Assembly: GCF_023100805.1 (NCBI RefSeq)
Contig: NZ_CP095855.1
Coordinates: forward strand, 806,001 to 870,000
Direction of reading: 5' to 3'
Length of the DNA stretch: 64,000 nucleotides
DNA from: Chitinophaga filiformis
GTDB taxonomy: Bacteria > Bacteroidota > Bacteroidia > Chitinophagales > Chitinophagaceae
The position numbers were made by a program, and so were the translations under genes. Below are positions 51,125 to 58,711 of this stretch, piece by piece; the stretch's first letter is position 1, and each line of letters opens with the position of its first letter. Under the pieces are notes generated by a model. That model was not told the origin of the DNA and made no database searches. It was given only the letters and a program-made list of their open reading frames with translations.

Positions 51125-51285
51125 CAATCATCACAGCATGACGCGGCCCATTTCGATGCGGAAATGATGAGAATAAAAGCCTCACCTGGAAACAAAAAAC
51201 GGGAAATACCAGATTCCAAAAAAGGAGCGATTTTCCGCTCCAATATTTATTTGACAAAGGCAATTAATTTAATTGACTACGTCAT
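51115..51285. promoter_or_regulatory. cluster of TTGAC-N3-GTCAA palindromes
   Basis: TTGACAAAGTCAA (51115-51127) is perfect; TTGACAAAGGCAA (51251-51263) and TTGACTACGTCAT (51273-51285) each have one mismatch and lie 22 bases apart centre to centre. Another perfect one, TTGACTTAGTCAA (51572-51584), lies in the following coding region. The pattern fits an operator for a dimeric regulator. Confidence 0.4.
51217..51241 (-). terminator. terminator of the Sua5/exported-protein transcript
   Basis: GGAGCG (51224-51229) pairs with CGCTCC (51236-51241). On the minus strand the stem is followed by a T run, about 90 bases past the stop at 51330. Confidence 0.55.
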
Positions 51286-51329
51286 TTATATTTAACCAAA
51301 CTCAATACTACGGCACCTTAGAAAGAACA

Positions 51330-51680
51330 TCACCACTTACCTTCCAGCCGTTGCGCCTCCTGGTAACTCCCCAATCGCACCTTCACCGGCAACTGCGTCT
51401 GCTTCTCCCAATTCCACTCCTTTTTACAGAAAAAACCGAAATGTTGCTGGTAGTAATCATTTGGCGCAAATGGTGCTTTTGCCCCCGGCATCTCCTTGTT
51501 ATCCGCAACCTGGAAAGAGGATAAATAAACCGGCGCAAGGACCTTCTTTGGAGCCGCCATCCACAAGTTACTTGACTTAGTCAAAGGATAAAGCGGCGCT
51601 ACTGCAATCCTGCTCTGGGCAGATAAATGCGACAGGCAAGTAAATGTAAGCAATCCTGCTATGGACAACAGTTTCTTCAT
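51330..51680 (-). CDS. small exported hypothetical protein
   Basis: 116 residues from ATG 51680; the longer frame upstream overlaps the Sua5-like gene and is not used. A signal peptide (LLSIAGLLTFTCLSHLSAQ) is followed by a compact region (RIAVAPLYPLTKSSNLWMAAPKKVLAPVYLSSFQ) and a C-terminus rich in Trp, Lys and Gln. I recognise no family. It starts 11 bases after the Sua5-like gene on the same strand, so they share a transcript. Confidence 0.7.
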   Translation of the reverse strand: MKKLLSIAGLLTFTCLSHLSAQSRIAVAPLYPLTKSSNLWMAAPKKVLAPVYLSSFQVADNKEMPGAKAPFAPNDYYQQHFGFFCKKEWNWEKQTQLPVKVRLGSYQEAQRLEGKW

Positions 51681-51691
51681 AATCAACTCAT

Positions 51692-52309
51692 TTATACGAG
51701 GGCCTCCCAGCTGCCGGCGCCTTCTCTGATCAGCTCCGGTTCGTCGCCGGTACAATCTACGACAGTAGAAAAGGTGAGCCCACCAATTCCACCATCCACT
51801 ACGATATCCACAATTTTACCAAACTTCTCATGAATGATCTCCGGGTCTGTGTATTCCTCTACGTATTGCTCTATCGGAAGGGAGGTACTCATTACAGGAT
51901 TACCCAACTCTTTCACGATGGCCCTGCATATATTATTGTCCGGAACACGGATACCAACAGTATCTTTCTTTGCCTTTAACATGCGCGGCACCGCCCGGCT
52001 GGCAGGGAGGATGAATGTGTAAGGACCCGGTAAGGCCTTTTTCAGCATGCGGAAAGTTGGCGTATCCACACTCTTGGCATAGTCTGACAGATGGCTCAGG
52101 TCATAACAGATAAAGGAAAACTGGGCTTTCGCCGGGTTAATATGTTTGATCTGGCAGATCTTTTCTACAGCCTTATGCTGACAGATATCACAGCCCATAC
52201 CATACACGGTATCGGTAGGATAGATGATCACACCGCCGTCTTTCAAACATTCCACAATCGTTTTTAAGTGACGTGGGTTCGGATTGTCCGGATGTAAGGT
52301 TAAGAGCAT
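51692..52309 (-). CDS. Sua5/YciO/YrdC-family protein
   Basis: 205 residues from ATG 52309. The family core is clear: DGGVIIYPTDTVYGMGCD, KAQFSFICYDLSHLSDYA, LPGPYTFILPASRAVPR, DTVGIRVPDNNICRAIVKELGNPVMSTSLP. True TsaC/YrdC makes threonylcarbamoyl-AMP for tRNA t6A; the YciO branch is similar but its role is less clear. The sequence resembles the YciO/Sua5 group seen as a second copy in Bacteroidota, so I keep the family name only. Confidence 0.87.
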   Translation of the reverse strand: MLLTLHPDNPNPRHLKTIVECLKDGGVIIYPTDTVYGMGCDICQHKAVEKICQIKHINPAKAQFSFICYDLSHLSDYAKSVDTPTFRMLKKALPGPYTFILPASRAVPRMLKAKKDTVGIRVPDNNICRAIVKELGNPVMSTSLPIEQYVEEYTDPEIIHEKFGKIVDIVVDGGIGGLTFSTVVDCTGDEPELIREGAGSWEALV

Positions 52310-52314
52310 ATGTA

Positions 52315-52322
52315 CAAATTTA
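52315..52322 (-). promoter_or_regulatory. -7 box abutting the Sua5-like start codon
   Basis: Minus strand TAAATTTG, 5 bases before the ATG at 52309; leaderless transcription is possible. Confidence 0.4.
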
Positions 52323-52421
52323 CGAAAGTACTTCCGGATGCTGTCCCAATTTCCAGGCCAACGCATTTTCCACATTAAATAATCTTACTATCTTTCCAGC
52401 CAATTTGCAAAACCGATCTGG

Positions 52422-53135
52422 ATGAATTTAAAAGGGATTGTTCCGAGAACCTGGAGAAGGCTGAAGAAGATTGCACTCATTCTATTCATTGCTCAATTTG
52501 TTTACATCATCATATTAAAATGGGTCAATCCACCGATCACCCTTACCATGATATCCTCCTGGTTTAGCCTCATTGGAACAGATAAGCATTTCCATAAAAC
52601 CTGGGCAGACTATGATGAGATCTCTCAACATGCCAAGCTGGCAGTACTAGCCAGTGAGGACCAGCTCTTCCCTGATCATAACGGATTTGATTTTAAATCC
52701 ATCGAGAAGGCGATGAAGCACAACCAGAAAAGTAAAAAGATCCGTGGCGCCAGTACCATCAGTCAGCAAGTGGCAAAAAATGTATTCCTCTGGCAGGGAC
52801 GCAGCTGGGTGCGTAAAGGGCTGGAGGTCTATTTTACTTTCATGATCGAAAAGATATGGGGCAAAGAACGGATACTTGAAATGTATCTGAATGTGGCACA
52901 GACAGGCGATGGCATTTTCGGAGTGGAAGCTGCTGCACAGCAATATTACCACAAAAGTGCGGCCAGCCTCAATCGCGAACAGGCTGCCATGATCGCTGCC
53001 TGTCTGCCGAATCCTATAAAATATACCGTAACGCCGCCGGCGCGTATCACTTCTTACCGCCAGCGAAAAATCTTACAGCAGATGCGGTTTATCGCTCCGG
53101 ATCCGGACATCGCTGAACTGGTGAGCAGTAAATAA
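52422..53135 (+). CDS. mtgA: monofunctional peptidoglycan transglycosylase
   Basis: 237 residues. One N-terminal membrane helix (IALILFIAQFVYIIIL) is followed by a GT51 domain with ASEDQLFPDHNGFD (catalytic Glu in the first motif), RGASTISQQVAKNVFLW, KGLEVYFTFMIEKIWGKERILEMYLNVAQTG and FGVEAAAQQYYHKSA. There is no transpeptidase domain. It polymerises lipid II into glycan strands at the inner membrane face. It converges on the kinase gene downstream with a 7-base gap. Confidence 0.95.
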   Translation: MNLKGIVPRTWRRLKKIALILFIAQFVYIIILKWVNPPITLTMISSWFSLIGTDKHFHKTWADYDEISQHAKLAVLASEDQLFPDHNGFDFKSIEKAMKHNQKSKKIRGASTISQQVAKNVFLWQGRSWVRKGLEVYFTFMIEKIWGKERILEMYLNVAQTGDGIFGVEAAAQQYYHKSAASLNREQAAMIAACLPNPIKYTVTPPARITSYRQRKILQQMRFIAPDPDIAELVSSK

Positions 53136-53142
53136 TATCAGC

Positions 53143-53667
53143 TTATTGTTTTTCCAGCAGTTTATCCACAGCTGTTACCGCCAACAATTTCCTTTCTTCA
53201 AAATTGCCTTTGATCTCCACCCAGGGTACACCTGACGCGGCAACAAGGTCTCTATAGATATTGTAAAAATACTCCCGCATGGCAGGATCAGGATATTCCC
53301 GCTGCGGATCTTCCTCCCAGGGAATGTCGATATAGGTTAACAGGTACAGATCATAGGGGCGCTTAGCTATCTGCGCTAAGATATGAGGGTCGCATGTCCC
53401 ATACTTATACTCACTCCATACCTTGATAACATGCAGGTCTGTATCGCAGATCAACAGCCTGTTGGCGGCCGCTGCCAGATCATCTTCCAATGCCAGTTGT
53501 CCTTCTGCAATGGTGAGCAGGTCGTGTTGTTCATAGGACCGGGGCAACGCTTCCAGGTACTGGCGTGCATACTCCGGCACCCATACCGTTTGATAATGTG
53601 CCGCCAGCTGCTCACTCAACGTACTCTTTCCGGTAGACTCCGGCCCTATAACAACTACTTTCAACAT
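53143..53667 (-). CDS. NadR-like nicotinamide riboside kinase
   Basis: 174 residues. The P-loop VIGPESTGKST is followed by WVPEYARQYLE, LLICDTDLHVIKVWSEYKYG and LYLLTYIDIPWEEDPQREYPD, which match the C-terminal ribosylnicotinamide kinase domain of NadR. The adenylyltransferase half is absent. It would phosphorylate nicotinamide riboside to NMN. It lies 9 bases after pnuC, which supplies the substrate. Confidence 0.9.
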   Translation of the reverse strand: MLKVVVIGPESTGKSTLSEQLAAHYQTVWVPEYARQYLEALPRSYEQHDLLTIAEGQLALEDDLAAAANRLLICDTDLHVIKVWSEYKYGTCDPHILAQIAKRPYDLYLLTYIDIPWEEDPQREYPDPAMREYFYNIYRDLVAASGVPWVEIKGNFEERKLLAVTAVDKLLEKQ

Positions 53668-53676
53668 ATATTATAA

Positions 53677-54312
53677 TTACTTTGCCATTCCCGCAGTGTG
53701 TTGTTCCCGCCAGATCCTTCTCCAGCTGAAATAGCCCAACACAGCAACAATGAACAGGAATATTGTCAATATTGCCGTTGGCAACAAGTGTTTGTGAAAC
53801 AATAAGGGGATCGCGACAAGGTTAGACACATTGAGCACCAGCCAGTTCTCTATCTTTCGCTTCGCCAGCAGCCACATACCGCCGCAGGCCGTAGCAGATA
53901 CAAATGCATCTATTAATGGTACGTCAGAGTTGGAATAATTACTGAGCAGGTATGCAAAAACGCCCCAGCCGATTACGGTTATCGACACCGTAACGATCCA
54001 TTCCCGGCGATTGGCCCATTCCACCGGCGTTTCCGGTTCGCTGCCCGCTTTTTTGGCCCAGTGATACCAGCCATATACGCTCATCACAAAATAGTAAACA
54101 TTCAGGGTGGCTTCCGCATACAGGCGGAACTGCTCCCTTGACAGGAGATATGCATAGATACCTGTGCTCACCAATCCCGTCGGATACAACCAGATGCTGT
54201 TCTGTTTACTGCAGATCACACTGATGGCGCCAAACAGGGCCGCCACTATTTCCAGCCAGCTCATTGCCCGTATTCCTTCCTGTAATCCCTGATATAGTGC
54301 GTCAAAATTCAT
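53677..54312 (-). CDS. pnuC: nicotinamide riboside transporter PnuC
   Basis: 211 residues with about seven membrane helices. The PnuC signature is seen in LEIVAALFGAISVICSKQNSIWLYPTGLVSTGIYAYLLS, YYFVMSVYGWYHWAKK and GMWLLAKRKIENWLVLNVSNLVAIPL. It facilitates uptake of nicotinamide riboside across the inner membrane, held inside by the downstream kinase. It starts 18 bases after the GLPGLI/PNGase F-like gene, so these three genes form one unit on the minus strand. Confidence 0.95.
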   Translation of the reverse strand: MNFDALYQGLQEGIRAMSWLEIVAALFGAISVICSKQNSIWLYPTGLVSTGIYAYLLSREQFRLYAEATLNVYYFVMSVYGWYHWAKKAGSEPETPVEWANRREWIVTVSITVIGWGVFAYLLSNYSNSDVPLIDAFVSATACGGMWLLAKRKIENWLVLNVSNLVAIPLLFHKHLLPTAILTIFLFIVAVLGYFSWRRIWREQHTAGMAK

Positions 54313-54330
54313 GTCCTAAAGTTATGCCCC

Positions 54331-56004
54331 TTATTTTTCCCCTATTAAACAGCCCGAAACGTTCCAGGCGCTGAAGCTATTTCCTTCGCGCTCTCCCAGT
54401 GGGATCGCCACCTTAAAGGTATGTTCTCCCGGTGTGAGATCGGGTAGGGGAATAGTGATCGGTTCTGTCACTCCTCCCGGACACCAGTTAGACCGGCTCA
54501 GATCTGAAGATGCCAGACCATTCACAAAATTGGCTGTTGCCGGGTTTGACAAACGGAAGTTGCTGCAGTCTGTACGCCATGGAATAAAATGATATACCCT
54601 TTTTCCATCTACGAAGATCTCGTTCAGCTTCTGATTGAACTCATCTCCACCTCCCCAGCCACCATGGCCGGTTGCAGTATAACGTAAGCGGAGGTTCTTT
54701 AATCCTTCCGGTATGTTCACAGTAACGGTTAGCGAATCCTTTCCGAACATGGTACCATATTCCTGTTCCGCCATTTCCATGAGGTTGGTGGTATTAAAGA
54801 CAGGCATTATCCAATGCTCCTCCTTTGTTCCTTTCTGGTCGCTGTCTGCAGGGTAGTATTTCAGACGAAGGCTTACCTTATGGCCGCCCTTGTCATAGTT
54901 ACCAATGTACATGCCCAACCATACTTCTCCCTGTAAGCGCGGTAGTAATTCCGTAATATCCTGGCGATAGACGGCGGAATCAGCCCATTGGTAGCCTTTT
55001 ATTTTCACCTTCTCATTATAATAATTGATACCGAAGGGAGTGAAAAAACGCATCAGCTCCATGGTGGGCAGATAGTTATCTGTCGCTACCACTCCACGAT
55101 ACTTCTCATGATATACAGGCAGTTCCTTTACTCCCTTTTTCAAACCGTCCAGGAAAGATGTCTTTTTATCTACGGGTACCATAAATACCGAACCCGTACG
55201 GTCGTAGGAGTCGCCGTTGGAATACTCCGCAACTTCTGCAAACAACGTCACTTCGGTCGTCTTTGGCAACTTTACTTTCTTAAGGATAACGGTTCCTCCG
55301 GCATAGTGGTAAGTGACGTTTTCCTGCTCATCTGCCGGGTCATTGAATTTATTTCCCCAGCTGATCTGCTCCTGGTTAAAGACATGCAGGGTCGTGAACC
55401 GGTTCTCGATAACCTGTCGCAGGTAGGTGGCATCGTCTACCATCGATCCCATGGTAACCGGCCATTTTAGTTCTTCGTCTTTAATATCACGCAGGTCTAC
55501 TTTTGTTGCGATGTATTCGGAGGTGCCATTACGCAATGTTCTCAGTATCAGGCCCAGCCCCGGAGCAAAGTTCAGCACCGGCGTTCCTTTCATTGGCAGG
55601 GCATCGGTATACCAGATCTCAATAGTATTGGAGCGGACCTTTACTTTCGCCTTCTTGCAGGCATACCCCAGCACAGTATCGATACCCGGCAACAGCTCGG
55701 GCTGGTCATAATTGCTGAATGGCTTTTTGAATGTCAGCAGTTCCCCTTCTTTGTTGGTGATCATCTGGTAGGTGGCCTTTCCTTTGTTGTCGAGGAACTG
55801 CCGTTCTTTCTGTGCAACAGCATCCAGCGGCTGGTAGCTGGCCCTGTTCCCCTGGATGATCAGTTTCAGATTTCCTTCAGGGACGTCCTTGCCATTATAT
55901 CGAAAGCCGTAGGTGATCTCGGCCCCTGGCTTTTCTTTCCCTGATTGTGCCTGTATTCCCCCTGTTATCAATAGGGCGATCCACAGCAATGAGTGTTTTT
56001 TCAT
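54331..56004 (-). CDS. secreted GLPGLI/PNGase F-like fusion protein
   Basis: 557 residues from ATG 56004. A signal peptide (LLWIALLITGGIQAQ) precedes an N-terminal GLPGLI-like domain (about 22-190) with VLGYACKKAKVKVRSNTIEIWYTDALP and a variant motif APGLGLIL. PNGase F-like domains follow: VTLFAEVAEYSNGDSYDRTGSVFMVP (the Asp in YDR matches the PNGase F catalytic Asp region), LQGEVWLGMYIGNYDKGGHKV, and a C-domain with HGGWGGGDEFNQKLNEIFVDG, IPWRTDCSNFRLSNP and SRSNWCPGGVTEPI. PNGase F releases N-glycans from asparagine. Activity here is inferred. It leads the pnuC-kinase unit. Confidence 0.85.
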   Translation of the reverse strand: MKKHSLLWIALLITGGIQAQSGKEKPGAEITYGFRYNGKDVPEGNLKLIIQGNRASYQPLDAVAQKERQFLDNKGKATYQMITNKEGELLTFKKPFSNYDQPELLPGIDTVLGYACKKAKVKVRSNTIEIWYTDALPMKGTPVLNFAPGLGLILRTLRNGTSEYIATKVDLRDIKDEELKWPVTMGSMVDDATYLRQVIENRFTTLHVFNQEQISWGNKFNDPADEQENVTYHYAGGTVILKKVKLPKTTEVTLFAEVAEYSNGDSYDRTGSVFMVPVDKKTSFLDGLKKGVKELPVYHEKYRGVVATDNYLPTMELMRFFTPFGINYYNEKVKIKGYQWADSAVYRQDITELLPRLQGEVWLGMYIGNYDKGGHKVSLRLKYYPADSDQKGTKEEHWIMPVFNTTNLMEMAEQEYGTMFGKDSLTVTVNIPEGLKNLRLRYTATGHGGWGGGDEFNQKLNEIFVDGKRVYHFIPWRTDCSNFRLSNPATANFVNGLASSDLSRSNWCPGGVTEPITIPLPDLTPGEHTFKVAIPLGEREGNSFSAWNVSGCLIGEK

Positions 56005-56052
56005 AAGTATAAAATGTTTCCGAATAAGGGCTAAAGATATACCAGGGGACAA

Positions 56053-56088
56053 TAAAAAAGCACAGTCAAAAGACTGCGCTCTTTTTTT
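56053..56088. terminator. bidirectional terminator between nfuA-like and PNGase F-like genes
   Basis: AGCACAGTC (56059-56067) pairs with GACTGCGCT (56072-56080) with one mismatch; A and T runs lie on both sides. On the minus strand it ends the nfuA-like transcript. Confidence 0.7.
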
Positions 56089-56114
56089 AACACTATCATT
56101 CTCTCAACTATGGC

Positions 56115-56711
56115 TTATTCTGCTTCTGCCACCACTTCCTTCACTTCAGGGATCATACGCTTCATCATGCCTTCAATGCCGGCTTTCAGCGTGATCATGG
56201 AAGATGGGCAACCTGAACAGGAACCCTGCAACATCAACGTCACAGTACCGTCGTCGTAATCTTTGAATTGAATTGCTCCGCCATCCATCTCTACTGCCGG
56301 TTTCACGTAGTTCTCAAGTAATTCCTTGATACGTTTTACCACATCAGTGTCATCTGCACTTACTTCATTGCTGGCGGCAGCTTTAGTCACCACTATTTCC
56401 TCTTCGTTGATAACGGGACGGTTGTCTTCCAGATATTCCTTCAGGAAGGCTTTTATAGTAGGTATAATATCGTTCCAGTCAGTGTCCGGGGTCTTTGTCA
56501 GCGTAATGAAATTAGCCATAACAAAAACACCCCTTATGAACGGGAAGCTGAACAGCTCGACTGCCAGGGGAGACGGCTTAGCGCTGGCCTCATCCGGGAA
56601 ATCGATGTGCTTACCTGGATACAACAGCTTGTTAGCCACAAACTTCATTGTTTCCGGGTTCGGCGTCATTTCCGTATATATGCTGATAATAGGATTGCCT
56701 GTTTTAATCAT
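56115..56711 (-). CDS. NfuA-type iron-sulfur cluster carrier
   Basis: 198 residues. An N-terminal Nfu domain (EMTPNPETMKFVANKLLYPG, FSFPFIRGVFVMANFITLTK) is joined by a linker to a C-terminal NifU-type domain with the CXXC cluster ligands (GSCSGCPSSMITLKAGIEGMMKRMIPEV) and VEMDGGAIQFKDYDDGTVTL. Two molecules would hold a [4Fe-4S] cluster for delivery to client enzymes; candidates nearby include HemN and MqnC, though that link is inference. It has its own promoter-like box and a bidirectional terminator. Confidence 0.92.
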   Translation of the reverse strand: MIKTGNPIISIYTEMTPNPETMKFVANKLLYPGKHIDFPDEASAKPSPLAVELFSFPFIRGVFVMANFITLTKTPDTDWNDIIPTIKAFLKEYLEDNRPVINEEEIVVTKAAASNEVSADDTDVVKRIKELLENYVKPAVEMDGGAIQFKDYDDGTVTLMLQGSCSGCPSSMITLKAGIEGMMKRMIPEVKEVVAEAE

Positions 56712-56735
56712 GGTACTCTAAACTTTTTGATGCAA

Positions 56736-56743
56736 CAAAGGTA
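56736..56743 (-). promoter_or_regulatory. -7 box of the nfuA-like gene
   Basis: Minus strand TACCTTTG, 24 bases before the ATG at 56711. Confidence 0.5.
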
Positions 56744-56971
56744 GCAACTTTCGTCCACATACCCAGTGGAATCAGCCGCTTTCCATATCGAATTTTACAA
56801 TGGGGATATAGAGATTTTTTAACTCACATGTTTTTTTTATCTTGTTTATCCCCATTCCGGCACCGTTTGTGATGCATTATCAACTTCATGGCCGGCAGTC
56901 TGTTACTCCGGGTTGCTTAAATGAATGGTTTTGTTATTTTCGCAGTTTTTCAGGTCTTAACCTACATCTAG

Positions 56972-58528
56972 ATGGTCAAGTATTTATTGGGAGTTGCGCT
57001 AATGCTTACCGGTGTTTTTAACCAGGTAAAAGCACAATTGCCACCCAAGAGGGAATTTCGTGCAGTATGGATTGCCACGGTGGAAAATATTGACTGGCCT
57101 TCCAGGAAAGGATTGCCGGTTGAAATACAGAAACAGGAATTTATTAACCTCCTCGATAAGCAACAACGTAACGGCATGAACGCCGTTATTGTTCAGATCC
57201 GTCCGGTTGCTGACGCCTTTTATGATTCTCCTTTCGAGCCATGGTCTGAATACCTGAGCGGTGTACAGGGACAGGCGCCCAATCCTTATTATGATCCTCT
57301 CCGCTTTATGCTGGAAGAGACCCATAAACGGGGCATGGAATTCCATGCCTGGTTCAACCCTTACCGCGCCGCTATCAGCACAGGCAGAAATAATGTCACG
57401 GCCAACCACATTACCCGCATGCGGCCGCAGTGGTTCGTTAATTTTGACGGAAAAAAATATTTCGATCCCGGTATTCCGGAAGTACGTGAATACGTCACCC
57501 AGATCATCCGGGACGTTGTACGTCGCTATGACATTGACGCCGTACACTTCGATGATTATTTCTATCCATACCCTGTGTCCGGTAAGGACTTCCCCGACTT
57601 TAACTCCTATCGCCAGTATGGCCGTAACATGCAGAAAGATGACTGGCGCCGCTGGAATGTAGATACCATTATCCAGATGGTGAGCAAAATGATCAAGGAG
57701 GAAAAGCCATGGGTGAAGTTCGGGATCAGTCCCTTCGGCATCTGGCGGAATAAAAATAAGGACCAGGATGGTTCCTATACTACAGGACTTGCCAATTATG
57801 ACGACCTGTACGCGGATGTACGCAAATGGCTGAAGAACGGGTGGATTGACTACGTAGCTCCTCAGCTATACTGGGAACGTGGGCACCGCGCAGCCAACTA
57901 TGAGTTACTACTTAACTGGTGGGCGCAGCACGGCTATGGCCGCAATGTATATATAGGCCATGGAGCATACCGCCTCCGCAGTAATGCCGCCTGGAGCGTT
58001 CCGACAGAGCTGCCCATACAAATCACAGAGGCCAGGACGCTTAACACTATCCAGGGCAGCGCGTTTTACAGCGCTAAATCATTCAATGGCAACCCTTTAG
58101 GACTGGAAGACACCCTGCGAAATTATTTTTACCGCTATCCCGCGCTACGGCCGGCAATGCCCTGGATAAACCTGCCCGCACCATTACCTCCTTATTTTAT
58201 AGACGCTTTTGAAAGAGCTGATGGTCTGCACCTTCATTGGGCTGATGACGATACATCAGGCCGCACAAAACAATACGTATTATACCGTTTCAACGCCAGT
58301 GAATCTATTAATCTCAATGACCCTACCAAGATCCTGGCCATCATACAACAGATGCCAGATCCGCAGTTCATAGATTATTCCTATGTAAAGGGAAACCTTT
58401 ACACGTATGTAGTTACGGCATTGAACCGCCTGCAAACTGAGAGCCTGGCAAGTGATCCCTTATACATGAGGAAAAACGGAAGGAAGACTTTATTTATGTT
58501 CGATCCTGAACCGGCCAGCAGGTATTAG
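56972..58528 (+). CDS. secreted GHL10 (DUF187) family hydrolase
   Basis: 518 residues. A signal peptide (ALMLTGVFNQVKAQ) is followed by a TIM-barrel of the GHL10 type: KREFRAVWIATVENIDWPSR, GMNAVIVQIRPVADAFYDSPFEPWSEYLSG, GMEFHAWFNPYRA, DIDAVHFDDYFYPYP with acidic residues, WVKFGISPFGIWRN and WIDYVAPQLYWERGH. The last about 110 residues form a fibronectin III-like domain. Members act on glycans, probably peptidoglycan or related, but characterised substrates are few. It is a single gene ending at a long hairpin. Confidence 0.9.
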   Translation: MVKYLLGVALMLTGVFNQVKAQLPPKREFRAVWIATVENIDWPSRKGLPVEIQKQEFINLLDKQQRNGMNAVIVQIRPVADAFYDSPFEPWSEYLSGVQGQAPNPYYDPLRFMLEETHKRGMEFHAWFNPYRAAISTGRNNVTANHITRMRPQWFVNFDGKKYFDPGIPEVREYVTQIIRDVVRRYDIDAVHFDDYFYPYPVSGKDFPDFNSYRQYGRNMQKDDWRRWNVDTIIQMVSKMIKEEKPWVKFGISPFGIWRNKNKDQDGSYTTGLANYDDLYADVRKWLKNGWIDYVAPQLYWERGHRAANYELLLNWWAQHGYGRNVYIGHGAYRLRSNAAWSVPTELPIQITEARTLNTIQGSAFYSAKSFNGNPLGLEDTLRNYFYRYPALRPAMPWINLPAPLPPYFIDAFERADGLHLHWADDDTSGRTKQYVLYRFNASESINLNDPTKILAIIQQMPDPQFIDYSYVKGNLYTYVVTALNRLQTESLASDPLYMRKNGRKTLFMFDPEPASRY

Positions 58529-58550
58529 TGACATACCGGGTTTAAAGAAA

Positions 58551-58621
58551 CGGCTGCTCAATACTTAAAGCGCCCCAACAAGTGTCTAACTTGTTGGGGC
58601 GCTTTAAGTATTGAGCAGCCG
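58551..58621. repeat. perfect 33-bp inverted repeat with a 5-base loop
   Basis: Bases 58551-58583 are the exact reverse complement of 58589-58621. It lies between the convergent GHL10 and PafA genes (58529-58711). Flanks are only weakly T-rich (CTTTTC after it; TTTCTTT after it on the minus strand), so it may be a bidirectional terminator, but the arm length is far beyond what termination needs. Confidence 0.9.
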
Positions 58622-58711
58622 CTTTTCATTCGGTACCTTAAAGTCAGGCTTCGTTAAAGACCTGCTAAAGACATTTTTTATTACTGAGACCTCTTCTTTT
58701 GATGAGATCAA

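Noticed and set aside
51692-52309. Naming the Sua5/YciO/YrdC gene tsaC
   Set aside because: The sequence could equally be a YciO-type paralogue; the visible motifs do not separate the two.
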